This document shows, in pieces, positions 24,601 to 37,978 of a stretch of DNA of 64,000 nucleotides. The stretch is from Paraphysomonas bandaiensis (lineage: Eukaryota > Chrysophyceae): the NCBI GenBank assembly GCA_965644295.1, contig CBFFRP010000463.1:62001-126000 (forward strand), in the 5' to 3' direction. A program made the translations under genes and the position numbers. Numbering within the stretch: the stretch's first letter is position 1; the number at the start of each line of letters is the position of its first letter. The notes under the pieces are model-generated. The model saw only the letters and a program-made list of their open reading frames with translations, was not told where the DNA came from and did not search any database.

Positions 24601-25052
24601 TGGAGTTGAGTGAGCTTCGGGCCGATATATCTTCCTGTAATGAGCAGCTTCGAGAATCTGAGAGTGCCTCTCAACTCAAGGAGTCAGTTGATGACACTAA
24701 TATGGTGCAAAGAGGGGGGTTAGCGCCAAATTCTTCTGCGTTGGACTGCCAATCAGCTGAGATCTCGCGCAATAACGCGTACACTGCAGTGCCATTGCTA
24801 CCTGATCAGCAAATGACAGAAGAAGCGAATTCGAAATCTAGTGATGCCGTCTCTAGTATTAAAAAAGATGAGGTTTCAGAACATCAGGAACAATCTCTAA
24901 TCGATCAACTTCGAAAGGTAGAAAATGAGTTCGAGGAATATCGTAAAATACATGGCACTTTACTTCATGACGCAGAAGAGACGGTACAGAAGTTAAAGGC
25001 ACAATTGCGTTCCAAAAATGATGAGCGTAGTACTATATGTTGCTTTTCCTGA
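21698..25052 (+). CDS. Long kinesin motor protein with coiled-coil tail and C-terminal CaaX box
   Basis: ATP-driven microtubule motor. Two exons (21698-22034, 22084-25052) give 1101 aa, with the intron just before the P-loop. The N-terminal motor has ITAVRIRPL, the P-loop GQTGSGKT at about 113-120, the EIYNERVYDLL helix, switch I NAESSRSHAIF, switch II DLAGSE and the neck-proximal TLRYVERAK. The motor is N-terminal, so plus-end movement is expected. Residues ~330-1090 are coiled coil. Residues ~781-964 are four tandem 46-residue units beginning EQLRETEIALQAKTAELSS, almost identical at DNA level (138-bp period from 24089). The last four residues, CCFS, form a farnesylation-type CaaX box, which suggests membrane attachment. 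No FHA or PH domain was seen, so subfamily is open. Confidence 0.9.
24089..24655 (+). repeat. 138-bp in-frame tandem repeat (4 units plus partial)
   Basis: Unit starts at 24089, 24227, 24365, 24503 and a partial fifth at 24641. Units 2-4 are almost identical in nucleotides, unit 1 slightly diverged. Each encodes 46 residues of coiled coil, not a whole number of heptads (6 heptads plus 4), so the register shifts between units. Confidence 0.9.
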
Positions 25053-26113
25053 TAAAATTTTGTACTCCCAAAGCAGCTTTGATATATGTATATAAAACAC
25101 GTGAGTTAAAAAGGAAATGAAAACAAGCTGGCTTCGAACCATTTGGTAATGTTACTAGCAGTATAAAGCACAGCTAGGGTATCATAAGTCACATATAAAA
25201 GTTTCAGTGAAGAGTAGATATCCTTTTGTGATAGAACAAAATTTAGACTATTCAGCAATGCAACAAAAATAGTGAAAGAAAACAGTAATTGTTTCAGACA
25301 AGACTGATACATTGATCAGGACAACGAGACAAACCATCAGAAAAATAAGGACGCAAGCACCGCAGTCTTCTTTTCACCAAATATTACCCAGTAGCATTTT
25401 ACGTTATACCGTCTAACACAAACTAATTACTATTTTCATGTAGTGTGTATTGAAGGCTATTGTCAGTCTCTCAGTGATCTTGGTAGTTAGTATTGAACTA
25501 CAACCAACTCCTACGTGCGTACTTGAAGTTTGGTAAAGCCAATCGCTAGTAGTTATCCTGTATTCTATGTAGCAATGAAATACAGAATATACATGATTAC
25601 AGTATAGGAGTAGCTATTACAAGTATACAAAGAAACTGAAAATATAGTAGCTGTTAAAGATATGATTTGTAGAACAGAATGTTGATGTTGGTGAATGACG
25701 TGGTTCCTAACTCACAGTGCTACAATATCATAAACTTACTATATCTTCTATAATATCAGTCAATACTGCACTAACTAAAAGCTTAAATTAATAGTTAGAG
25801 AGTCGTCATTGAGTATATCAAAGCTAGCATATATGTATACATCAACGACACTATGTATCACACGTCACCTGCTATTGCACTAACAATCATAGACAATCAC
25901 GCGACTCGCTTTCATAAGACCACGATGCAATACACAACGAAACTACAAACCCAGCCCATATGAAACACACACGAAAGGAGGGGATTCTTCGAGCCTGTAA
26001 TGATACAACGCTGGTTCCCGCTGTGCGTGTCTATGAATACTATAAACGCTGCTTCACACCACATAAATGCTTGTTGGTATTATATATAATATAAATTATT
26101 AGCATCATTGTAT
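25053..26113. other. Intergenic region between convergent genes
   Basis: Between the ends of the kinesin and RIO2 genes. No ORF or repeat with support was seen; it should hold both 3' UTRs. Confidence 0.5.
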
Positions 26114-28296
<2,183 letters not shown>

Positions 28297-28725
28297 ATGG
28301 CTGAAGTATTATCAATGAGTCAATCAAATCATGCTCGTTCACCTAGCATCCCTAGAGACGAGAGTGTACGTGCCTTACGATCACTCTTAGCAGTTCCTCG
28401 TGTTATCGAGAGTCCACCTACTGTAACTTCCATTGGGAAATCACAATCACCGGTCGTTTCTAAGTCACCATCTCCTCCTCTATCTAGTGGAGCTGTTAAG
28501 TCGACCACTCGAACGAAGAAGAAGAAGAAACAGGCACATCCCGATACAACTTCTTTCTATGCTGGTTCAGCATTTCAGAATTCGCCAGACCCTGTGTCTA
28601 TACCATTACCGGTATTTGATGAGAATATCGGGGAACTTCAAAGTAGTTTGAACTTTGACAATGAAGGTCACTCTCCACCAGACAAAACTGTGATGTTGCG
28701 TCGACTTCTAAATGTCAAACACTAG
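28297..28725 (+). CDS. Small Pro/Ser-rich protein with PNRC/Edc1-like decapping motif
   Basis: Single exon, 142 aa, mostly disordered. The key stretch is FYAGSAFQNSPDPVSIPLPV. It matches the short linear motif of PNRC2 in animals and Edc1/Edc2-type proteins in fungi (YAG..F..SP....LP.P.F), which docks on the Dcp1 EVH1 domain and stimulates mRNA decapping. A basic patch TRTKKKKKQAH precedes it, as RNA-binding basic patches do in Edc proteins. The C-terminal MLRRLLNVK helix is a further possible docking helix. The assignment rests on the linear motif only. Confidence 0.65.
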   Translation: MAEVLSMSQSNHARSPSIPRDESVRALRSLLAVPRVIESPPTVTSIGKSQSPVVSKSPSPPLSSGAVKSTTRTKKKKKQAHPDTTSFYAGSAFQNSPDPVSIPLPVFDENIGELQSSLNFDNEGHSPPDKTVMLRRLLNVKH

Positions 28726-29570
28726 ACTAGGTTATAGATTCAGTCGTTAGTATTATGTTGTTTCTGTACCGGACGTGTGTTTCGTAACTTTGGTTTAGTA
28801 CAAATAGTCACCTTCCAGTGGCATCCGCTGCTGGGTCGTATATTGAGTAGCGTATTGTATATATAGTTTTTATTATAGCATGTATCTGAACATTTATGTA
28901 TCTGAAGTGCCAAGTTTTGAGTTATATCGGCCATGCTCGAGCATGGATTGATATGTTATTACTTGTTATATTGCTTGGTTCTTATTTAGGCTTTTTATAT
29001 ATTTTATTCGTGATTTGAATTATTTCTCTGAGTTGTTGTACAGCTCAAATGTCAGTGTTATCCTCACTGACCTTCCTATTCACTCATTTCTGATCCGTTG
29101 TATTTCACTCATTCCATATCACTCTTTTTCCATTGTAAATAATCACTCATCCCATCCAAATCCATTTTTTTGACGTTGTATGTTGAATTCTGCCTGCATT
29201 TGTCAACAGAGATTGTTGTGAATAGATCTCCTGTAAGCTATTATATTGGCGTACAAAGTTTATTACATCGTATCACAGAGCAGTAGGAAAGTACTCAATG
29301 TATAGGACGTTTTGACATGAATACGAAATCCTTAGTACCAATTGTATTCGTTTTAACTTATAGTGACCTATTGATACTTAGTAATAACACATTGCTATTC
29401 CAGTTAACAACGTAATGTCCTACGGAACGGGACATCAGGATCCAAAAAACATGTTATTACAAACTAGGAGCAGCCTAGAGCTCGATCATTCACATCATAC
29501 TTGCGACGACTATTATTTAGTGTTCAATGCAAGAAATTTTAAATCGACGAGAAAAAATTAGAAACTATAA
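28726..29570. other. Intergenic region between convergent genes
   Basis: No gene seen. It should contain the 3' UTRs of both flanking genes; otherwise AT-rich unique-looking sequence. Confidence 0.45.
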
Positions 29571-31320
29571 TCAGTTAGGCCAATAAATGTATTCATCGCC
29601 ATCGACATAGCGATCATGAAAAAGCTTATCGATGAGAATTGGTGTTTCTGATAGCGAGGGCCACAGTGGGTCATGTTGGGCTAAATTCACAGCTTGAAGT
29701 GAAGTCAACATCTCTTGAAGTTTATCGCGGTGACCTTCACTGTATGCCAAGTTTGTCTGTTCGGTGCTGTCAGCTTTTAAATCATAGAGCCACATTTTTA
29801 CAGGATTTGAGGACACCTGTAACTTCCAGTGTCCTTTCCTCAAAGCCATGTAATGGCCAGATCTCCAGAACAATTCATCATGTGCGTCTGATGATAAGTT
29901 CCCTTGCATATGCTGTAGTAGACTGACCCCATCGATACCATTCGGGACCTCAGCTCCAGCTGCATGTGCAATTGTAGGAAATATATCAATGTGACTCACT
30001 ACCCCATCAGATATCACTCCTTTGGGGACTCGCTGAGGCCACTGGACTAGCATCGGCACCCTGACCCCACCCTCGAAAAATGTCGCTTTCCATCCTCTAT
30101 ACGGCCGATTTAAGTCTGGCATCAAACCCACGCCACCATTGTCGTTAGTAAATATAACAATCGTGTTTTCGGTCAGACCATTATCACGGAGGGCATCTAA
30201 CACAGTACCCACTGCCCTATCAAGAGCTAGTAGCATAGCACCATAAACTCGCTGACAGTGAGATAGGTCTCCGTTCGGGTCGAGCGTCTTCACAGCCTCG
30301 TAGTCAGACTGTAGGGCCTGGAGTGGAGTGTGCATCGAGGTGAAAGCAAGGTACATAAAGAAAGGCATATCCTTGTTTGCGGTAATTGCATTGGCTGCCT
30401 CCTCCGCAAGATAGTCGCTAAGATAACCCTGGGGGGCGAAATGAGGACCACTGTCTTTGCTAACTTCGTATCTGACATTTGCCCAGAGGTATCGGTCAAA
30501 GAAGTCGTCAAATTCGCAGTTTACGCTTCTGCTGTCACCGAATGGCAAATATCGGGCTATAATATCGAATCCGAGTGTTTCATCAAATCCTCGGCTGAGA
30601 GGCCTGGAATGTTCATCGAAACCCAGATGCCTGTAATCCAACATAACTATCAGTATCGTCACACAAAGTACAGTTGCTAACGCACCACTTGCCAAGATGT
30701 ATGGAACGGTACCCGTGTTCCCTCAGTGCGGCTGGTATCATAACTTCAGAAGAAGGTACAGTCATATTCGCAGTAGAGAGACTTGCAGCGTTTTTCCTGT
30801 GGTAGATACCATGAAGTTTACCATTTCCCATCAGCGACCCTAGTATCCAAGACCCAGTAGATGACGCTGGGGTAAATTCGAATCCCACATTAGAAGCGTA
30901 TTTTCCGGTTAATAAAGCCGCTCTCGAGGGAGCACATGTCGCGTGTCCTAAAACAAAAATCAGCTTGTTTAAATTACATGAAATCGATTTACCAGCATAG
31001 GCATTCGTGAATGATATTCCATTCAGACCAATAGAATCTATATTAGGAGTCTTGATTTTACCATTATAGAACCCCCCACCATATCGTGTGATATCGTTAT
31101 ATCCAATATCATCCGTTAGAATTAACACCACGTTCGGCTTATTAGGGTCAATCTTATTCTCTTGCTGTAAAGGCTTCTTCCATGTAACAGGCTGGTTTTT
31201 ATTTATTGGGTATTGAATATACTCAATAAGGGCTGGTATGTATACCCAATATAAGTATATGATGCGCAATGACACAGCTAATAAGCCGATATACACACAG
31301 ATCTTGATGTTTTTATTCAT
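29571..31320 (-). CDS. Arylsulfatase (sulfatase family, ARSB-like), type II membrane anchor
   Basis: Predicted sulfate-ester hydrolase acting in the secretory pathway or at the cell surface. Three minus-strand exons (31320-30993, 30947-30686, 30630-29571) give 549 aa. Residues ~8-32 form one hydrophobic segment (VYIGLLAVSLRIIYLYWVYI) after a short basic N-terminus, i.e. a signal anchor or signal peptide. The metal-binding start is VVLILTDDIGYNDI. The active-site motif is CAPSRAALLTGKY with Cys114, the residue converted to formylglycine in this family. Also present are HLGKW, FFMYLAFTSMHTPL, IVIFTNDNGGVG, and RGWKATFFEGGVRVP. The C-terminal LRKGHWKLQ fits the family. All key residues appear intact. 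Confidence 0.93.
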
Positions 31321-31860
31321 TTCTATGGCAATCTATGTCTATCTATTAATGAGATCACTATGATTTTCTACAGTTATCCGGAATATATATCCAATGAAGG
31401 AATATATATGATCTATCAATAGTGTATTATTATGAGGAGATAACTCCATTGTATTGTATTGGAGTTTGAAGTAGAGAACTAGAGAGAAAGACGTACAGAC
31501 CTTGTTCTTCAATATACACTTCATTTCATACGAACTGCTGTGCTGGAATTCCTAGTTGTGGATCAGTAGGCCTAAAGTGGGTAAAAAATGGAGTTGCTGA
31601 CGATATAAAAATTGTGTCATATAAAAATTAAAAATTGTGTCGTTATATATGAAGATCTTACGACAATACAGAAGCAAATTATTTTTTTGAAAAAATTACA
31701 CTATATCTTTTTCTCTACTTTTTCTTTGTATTGGTTTGTATTGGCACATACAAGTACACATCCAGCAAGTAATCACACACACATAGTAGCTATCTCACAC
31801 ACATCATTATAACCACATCATATCCTCACATATTAAAATAGTAGTCACAATTAACTACAT
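31321..31860. promoter_or_regulatory. Divergent promoter region
   Basis: Separates the sulfatase start (left) from the next rightward gene. AT-rich; no defined element. Confidence 0.4.
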
Positions 31861-33351
31861 ATGTCTCGATTCCATCTCAAATTTGGAGATGTCCCAAGAT
31901 ATCCCTTTGCAAACAAGGAGTTTAAAGTAGATATTCATCTTGTTGATGACACTGATTTGGGTCGACTTGTTTGTAGGTAGTGATCTGGTTATCTATTGAT
32001 GATCTATTATGACTAATATCAATATAATTGATGTAGAGAAGAAGTTCCTCTTAAATTAGAGCTCCGTTGTGTTACAAAGGATAAGAGTTTAACCCATTGT
32101 GACTGTCTGGTAAATATAGCCTACAGTATGTGTAACTGCTGATGTTTGTGGTGTTCTAGATTGTTCATAATGGTCCTCTTAGTATTGTCAATGGGACGTG
32201 TACTGCACGCATTACGATTACTTGTCTCTCAATGAACCAAGAAAATAAAAACTTTGTCCTCCTCGTGTCTCCACTTGATGTCATGAAAAATATAGAGCCT
32301 GCCATTTCTGGAGAAATGTTTGCAGTAAACTATCGAATATTACTTACTAATAATGAAGCGATGACGTGGTACAAGGATCAGGGAGGACAAAACAACTGCA
32401 TCGAGATTCCTCTACGTGTAGAGGACTGCAATGGTTGTAAAGAAAAAAGTACAAGGATACCACTAAAGGCGACTTTGTGCTATAAGGACGGCGGTGAAGT
32501 TTCGGTCCAGGGTATTTTGAAAATCAAAAGTGGGGATACTGTAGTGGAAGGCTCTACTGTATTGCGGTTACGTATTGAGGAGGTATCTCGAAGTCATAGG
32601 GGAAGAGCATTTGTAGTTCGGATCGCCCCTATCACAAAGGATAACCCTCTGAATAATGCCATCAGTCCAGCTGTGACAGATGGCATTTTTGTTATGTCAA
32701 AAAGCCGCCCTACCATCAAAGGAGGTGACAAACCTACCGACAAAGGGGGTGACAGAAAGCGGGGGGCCGAGGTTGCAGTATCACTGACGAGAGAAGATTG
32801 TCTTCGCCATCGGACAGAGAAAATAGACAATGAGCCTTCCATGGCCATGCCCTCTCGAATTCCCTCCTGTGTACGTAGCCCTTCCGAATCCAGTGCAATT
32901 TTTAAGAATCTCATGGAGTGGGCGCAGTCCACAATGACAGAAATCGAGAAGCTGCAGTGGATAAGATGTGGAGTAGATGACGAAACAATGGAACCGATAT
33001 ATAGAAGGCGGAACCCGAATAAATCTATTAGAAATCTTGTGGAACGGTACGGTAGTTCTGTGACATATTTGTATCTGATATGGGTGCAGATTTAACAATT
33101 CGGCCGTGCCTGCCTTTGATGTGCTTTGGCGTGATTGTTTCAGTGCGAGTTATGATGAAAATAATACTGTTTCTGACAGTGCCGAGTCTTCTAAGTCGAA
33201 TGGCTCAAGTATGTTGGGTTATAGTGGTAATGCTAATGATGGCGACGCGGTGGATACACAGATTCCAGCGTTGGAACAAATTCCATCGCTGAGTGAACTA
33301 GGTACTTTTGATATTGATGATATGCTTCCTCTCCCAAACCGAAACCTTTAG
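31861..33351 (+). CDS. Protein of unknown function with beta-rich N-terminal domain
   Basis: Four exons (31861-31976, 32037-32109, 32160-33046, 33090-33351) sum to 446 codons, 445 aa. The first exon is too short to be obvious but splices cleanly: MSRFHLKFGDVPRYPF, then LVDDTDLGRLVCREEVPLKL. Residues 1-~270 alternate strands and loops, ending with TVLRLRIEEVSRSHRGRAF and VVRIAPI, which looks like an Ig/C2-like sandwich. After a Lys-rich linker the C-terminus has TEIEKLQWIRCGVDDETMEP and an acidic Ser/Asn-rich tail with LGTFDIDDMLPLP, reminiscent of an acidic activation segment. I do not recognise the family. A transcription-related role would fit the tail but is speculative. Confidence 0.7.
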
Positions 33352-35924
33352 TAGTACTTCGAAACAGTAAAACCGGGCGAAAAATGGACGCAATGTAATA
33401 TCTGGATACCACAAGCAATCCAGTAAAATTGCGGTGAACAATTTCCATCATTCATTCTAACGTGCTGCATTGATTTGCTTCACTACCACTAATCAACGAT
33501 ATATAATCTTAAAGAGCTGCGATCTTCTACAGCTACTATATTTCAGCTTACTTATTACGTTTTGTAGCACATCATTAAATAGTTTGATCTTTCAAGATAT
33601 GTTTAGTAACGAGAGGTTCACATATGTAGGAGATTATGCGTGGAGGAAAATGAGATTGTATTGTCTATCACTCTTTCGTGTAAACGATATGAATTAATCT
33701 ATCTAGTCTAACGACAAATTCTCTCTGAGATCTAGTTAAGAATGAGCAACTTCCAACAGCGTAATTGCCCAACTTTAGGAAAAATCAGGACTCCCTTTAT
33801 ATTCAGTGTAACTGACAGATACGCAACCATCCATGCTGAAAAATCTGGTGGGCGTATGACCCGAACTTCCAGCTATCCCCTCTCTCAACACAGTGTATAC
33901 GTTCTGATTCATCTTGTTGTTTCCTTCGTTATTCGATCGTCACACCGTAGAGTGTAGTTCTTGCCGTCGATTGCCTTATTGGCAACTCCCCTATACTCAG
34001 TTGAATTCTGATTTGTGACTACCACCCAGTGATATGCTGTTCCTAGTAATCAGAGAAGAAATATACATCGTAAATTTTGGATTAGTATTAGTTAAGCCAG
34101 TCAACATAGTAAATTGCAACGAGCGACGATAAATGATTATTAAAATTTTAATTAGTTGAAAGTGTGCTTTTTAGAGTTCCGATACCGACTTAAAAGGGTC
34201 ATACTCCTACTTAATTAACGTACGTGCTAACAATATTTAAAATTAGTTGAAGCAGGACTCTGATCTGAAGTACAGTTTTTTTATCAAGTGTCAGTTTTAA
34301 ACTCGGCACTTTTAAACTCATCAGTCGTTGACACAATAGCAGCAATTGGTGTACGACCTGTGAACTTATCAACTATCCTTCTGGTCTATACGCCTCTTTC
34401 TAGTTCACAATGAACTCCCGCAAAGGAATGTCATACCGGAAGGATTAAAAGCAATTGCAGGGATATATAAAAATGAAAAAATGTTGTCGGTGTTCATAGT
34501 GACGCACTCGAAATCATGTTTGGCGGTAATGAATATACATAGATGAGTCATTTCTCTTATTCTACAAAGCAACTGTGCTATCTAGATTGGAAATATTGGA
34601 ATTGGAATGACATCTTCCGCACTTGCCGATAGCACGTTCTACAACTGCGATGTAACATAACATGCCATCGAAATCATGAGCTCTCCTCTTATAATTATGA
34701 TACTATGAGACGTTTCTATCGATGCATGTAATAAGTACTCGTGTCCCTAGCACGGTGACAAATTTTCACTTAAAAAATACAACCACAACCAATCTTTTCC
34801 TACGTGGTGAGGATTCCACCTTTCTAAACTTCAATTAATTTTCTCACGGAGTCAATGAGCTCTGACCGCACGGCTGTCGCAAACACTTGAGAGGTTGTCA
34901 CTGTACCGTCCAAAGCTACAGGGAAACAACGTGTCACATAAAGTTCAAAACTATCAATGTATTTGTCAAAGGGGGCCGATAGCAGCCACAAGTATGGCAT
35001 TGTGGCCGTAGTACGTCGTACAAGGATCTAGATACCCGGATATCCAACACCCCGGAAATAATCAGCTGTGTACAGAGTCCACCATATCCACACCTCTACA
35101 AAAATATAATTTATTTAGGGCACTAATTATAGTGAGACAAAAAACAAACAACAAAAGACATTCTTTTCAGAAAAATTGTTTTTGTCTATTTTCGAGAGCT
35201 AACCGCCATTTGTGGCCTGATGCACACATCTTTCAAATAATAGTGAATCGAAGGCATAGATTGTGAATATGGTGTTAATGCAAGTATTAAAATTGTGTTA
35301 GGCAATACAGTTTGTGATATGCTCATGTACTCTTAAAAAAACAGTTCTAGAAATGAAGTCAACGTTAGTAATTAGCTACGGACTACTTATATATATATTA
35401 ATACTATTGCAATATATTGTAGTATATATATTGCAATACATTGTAATAGTATCAATAGACTCTTAAAAAACAATTGAACTAGGTATTGATGGGAAGATAT
35501 GTCACAATAGTATTGCAATATATTGTTCCCTAGCCCTGATATACACTTCATGTGTGCCGTATGCATAAAACAGAGACATGACATATCTACATATCGCACA
35601 ACATATGTAACAGAAACATATATAAGCTTGAAGTATATATATGGCATATATACATAGATGTTTGAAGTGTATATGTGTCACAGACGTGTATTTGTGTGTG
35701 AAGTACTCATATGACACACATATATATATATGCAGTACATTTATGACAGAGACGCATACATATATATATGGGCAGCATGTATGTAACAGAGACTTATATA
35801 TGTGACATATACTGACTGTTTGTACAGCTTTTGGCATGTAGTTTCTTAACCCTGCTTTTTGTTACTTCGACGTAAAGTATGAAATATACTGTACATACAG
35901 CAGAGCATCTATAAAAGTACATGT
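33352..35924. other. Long AT-rich intergenic region
   Basis: No supportable gene. A segment near 35024-35072 (GATATCCAACACCCCGGAAA and AATAATCAGCTGTGTA) recurs near 41694-41733, so part is a dispersed repeat. At 35395-35460 there is a TA-rich imperfect palindrome built on TACTATTGCAATATATTG and its near complement. 35640-35820 is rich in tandem-like ATATATG/GACACATATA simple sequence. Confidence 0.5.
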
Positions 35925-37690
35925 ATGTATCCACAATATCCAGCATATGGATATCCACTCGCTCCTACGACAACATTCAACAACAGAGTATGCCAACATC
36001 TACTCATACACATACATGTACATATACATTATGATATATATATATATATATATAGTACCGTCTTTGTTGTTTCGTGTAGTCTTTACAAGAACATACAAAC
36101 AGAATGCCTAGTAATTACTTCGAATGTAAGTACTGTGAGAGAAAATTCCAATCAAAACGAACATTAAATGAGCATACAACCAGAGTGCATTTCAATTATT
36201 TTGAGTGTACGATATGCCACATAACACTCACAACAGACGAGGAATTAAACAGACATCGAAAAGAAGATCATCCCAAGTGCTTCGAATGTACTGAATGTAA
36301 CTGCAAATTCAGATCAGAAGGAGCATTAGATGATCATACAACCAGAGTTCATTTGAATCATTTTGAGTGTGCGAAATGTCACGCAACATTTACAACAAAC
36401 GATGAATTGCACAAACATCGAAAAGAAGATCATGCTATCATACGCTTCAAATGTGCTAAATGTAAACGCAAATTTAAAACAGAAGGAGAATTAGAGAGGC
36501 ATACAAAGAGAGTTCATTTGAATCAATTTGAGTGTGCGATATGTCACATAACATTCACAACAAACGATGAATTGAAGTTGCATATAAGAGAAGAAGCTCA
36601 TCATACCAAACCCTTCAAATGTACTGAATGTAACCGCGAATTGAAATCAGAAAGAGCATTACAGGATCATACAAACAATATGCATAAAATGAAACAACTT
36701 GAGTGTACGATATGTCACATAACATTCACAACAAACGATGAATTGAACAGACATCGAAAAGAGTATTTGAATCGTTTTGAGTGTGCTGAATGTGGCCGCA
36801 AATTTAAATCAAAACTAGCATTAGAGGCACATACGAACACTTTGCATTTGAAACAATTTAAGTGTGATGAATGTAACCGCAAATTTAAATCAGAAGGAGA
36901 ATTAGAGAGGCATACAAAGACAGTTCATTTGAATCAATTTGAGTGTACAATATGCCACTTAGCACTCACAACAAACAAAGAATTGAAGATGCATATAAGA
37001 GAAGGAGATCATGTTTTCAAATGCACTATGCATATGAATCAATTTAAGTGTGAGTGTTGTGACCAAACCTTTAGCACTGAAGTCGATTTAGAAGAGCATA
37101 TCAATACTGTGCATATGAATCAATTTAAGTGTGAGTGTTGTGACCAAACCTTTAGAACTGAAGTCGAATTAGAGGAGCATATCAACACTGCGCATATAAA
37201 TTTCTTCGAGTGTCAGTATTGTGGTCGAAAGTTCAAATCTACCAGAGCATTAACGTTGCATACAGACAGAGTGCATTTGAATCATTTTGAGTGTAAGCCT
37301 TGTCACATAACATTCAGAGGAAAAGTTGCATTGAATAGGCATATAAGAGAAGAGCATACCAAACTCTTCGAGTGCAATATTTGTGACCAGAACTTCATAT
37401 CTAAAAGAGCATTAAAGCGGCATACAAAGAGAATGCATAGGGATCAATTTAAGTGTGAATGTTGTGTCCAAACCTTTAGAACTGAAGTCGAATTAGAGGA
37501 GCATATCAATGCTGTGAAAATGAATCTAATCAAGCATGAGTGTTGTGACCAAACCTTTAGAACTGAAGTCGAATTAGAAGAGCATATCAATACTTTGCAT
37601 GTGGATTACTTCAGGTGCGAGTGTTGTGACCAAACCTTTAGAACTGAAGTCGATTTAGAAGAGCATATCAATACTGTGCATATGAATTAA
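35925..37690 (+). CDS. Multi-finger C2H2 zinc-finger protein
   Basis: Two exons: 35925-35987 (MYPQYPAYGYPLAPTTTFNN then R) and 36080-37690, joined at a TCGTGTAG acceptor so that SLQEHTNRMPSNYFECKYC runs into the array; 557 aa. About 19 C2H2 units of 26-28 residues follow. Finger types alternate in the first half: basic K(F/S)-type fingers and CHITFTTNDEL-type fingers. In the second half CCDQTFRTEVELEEHINT fingers have expanded. Linkers are HLNQFEC-like rather than the classical TGEKP. Some fingers have lost a ligand: a terminal His is replaced near RHRKEY and INAVK, and one first Cys is replaced in IKHECC. Probably a nucleic-acid-binding protein; the target is unknown. The TAA at 37688 replaces a Gln codon found in sibling fingers, so the original gene was longer. 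Confidence 0.8.
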
Positions 37691-37978
37691 TTTAAGTGTG
37701 AGTGTTGTGACCAAACCTTTAGAACTGAAGTCGAATTAGAGGAGCATATCAACACTGCGCATATAAATTTCTTCGAGTGTCAGTATTGTGGTCGAAAGTT
37801 CAAATCTACCAGAGCATTAACGTTGCATACAGACAGAGTGCATTTGAATCATTTTGAGTGTAAGCCTTGTCACATAACATTCAGAGGAAAAGCTGCATTG
37901 AATAGGCATATAAGAGAAGAGCATACCAAACTCTTCGAGTGCAATATTTGTGACCAGAACTTCATATCTAAAAGAGCA
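37081..37978 (+). repeat. 567-bp tandem duplication inside the finger array
   Basis: The segment starting at 37081 recurs at 37648 (offset 567 bp, i.e. 189 codons or seven 27-residue fingers). The copies stay nearly identical for about 330 bp (to 37411 and 37978). Visible differences include CAA at 37121 versus TAA at 37688, and a GTT versus GCT codon later. Confidence 0.8.

Noticed and set aside
33742-33957. 71-aa ORF in the gap after the unknown four-exon gene
   Set aside because: No homology, no splice context, composition not protein-like; expected by chance.
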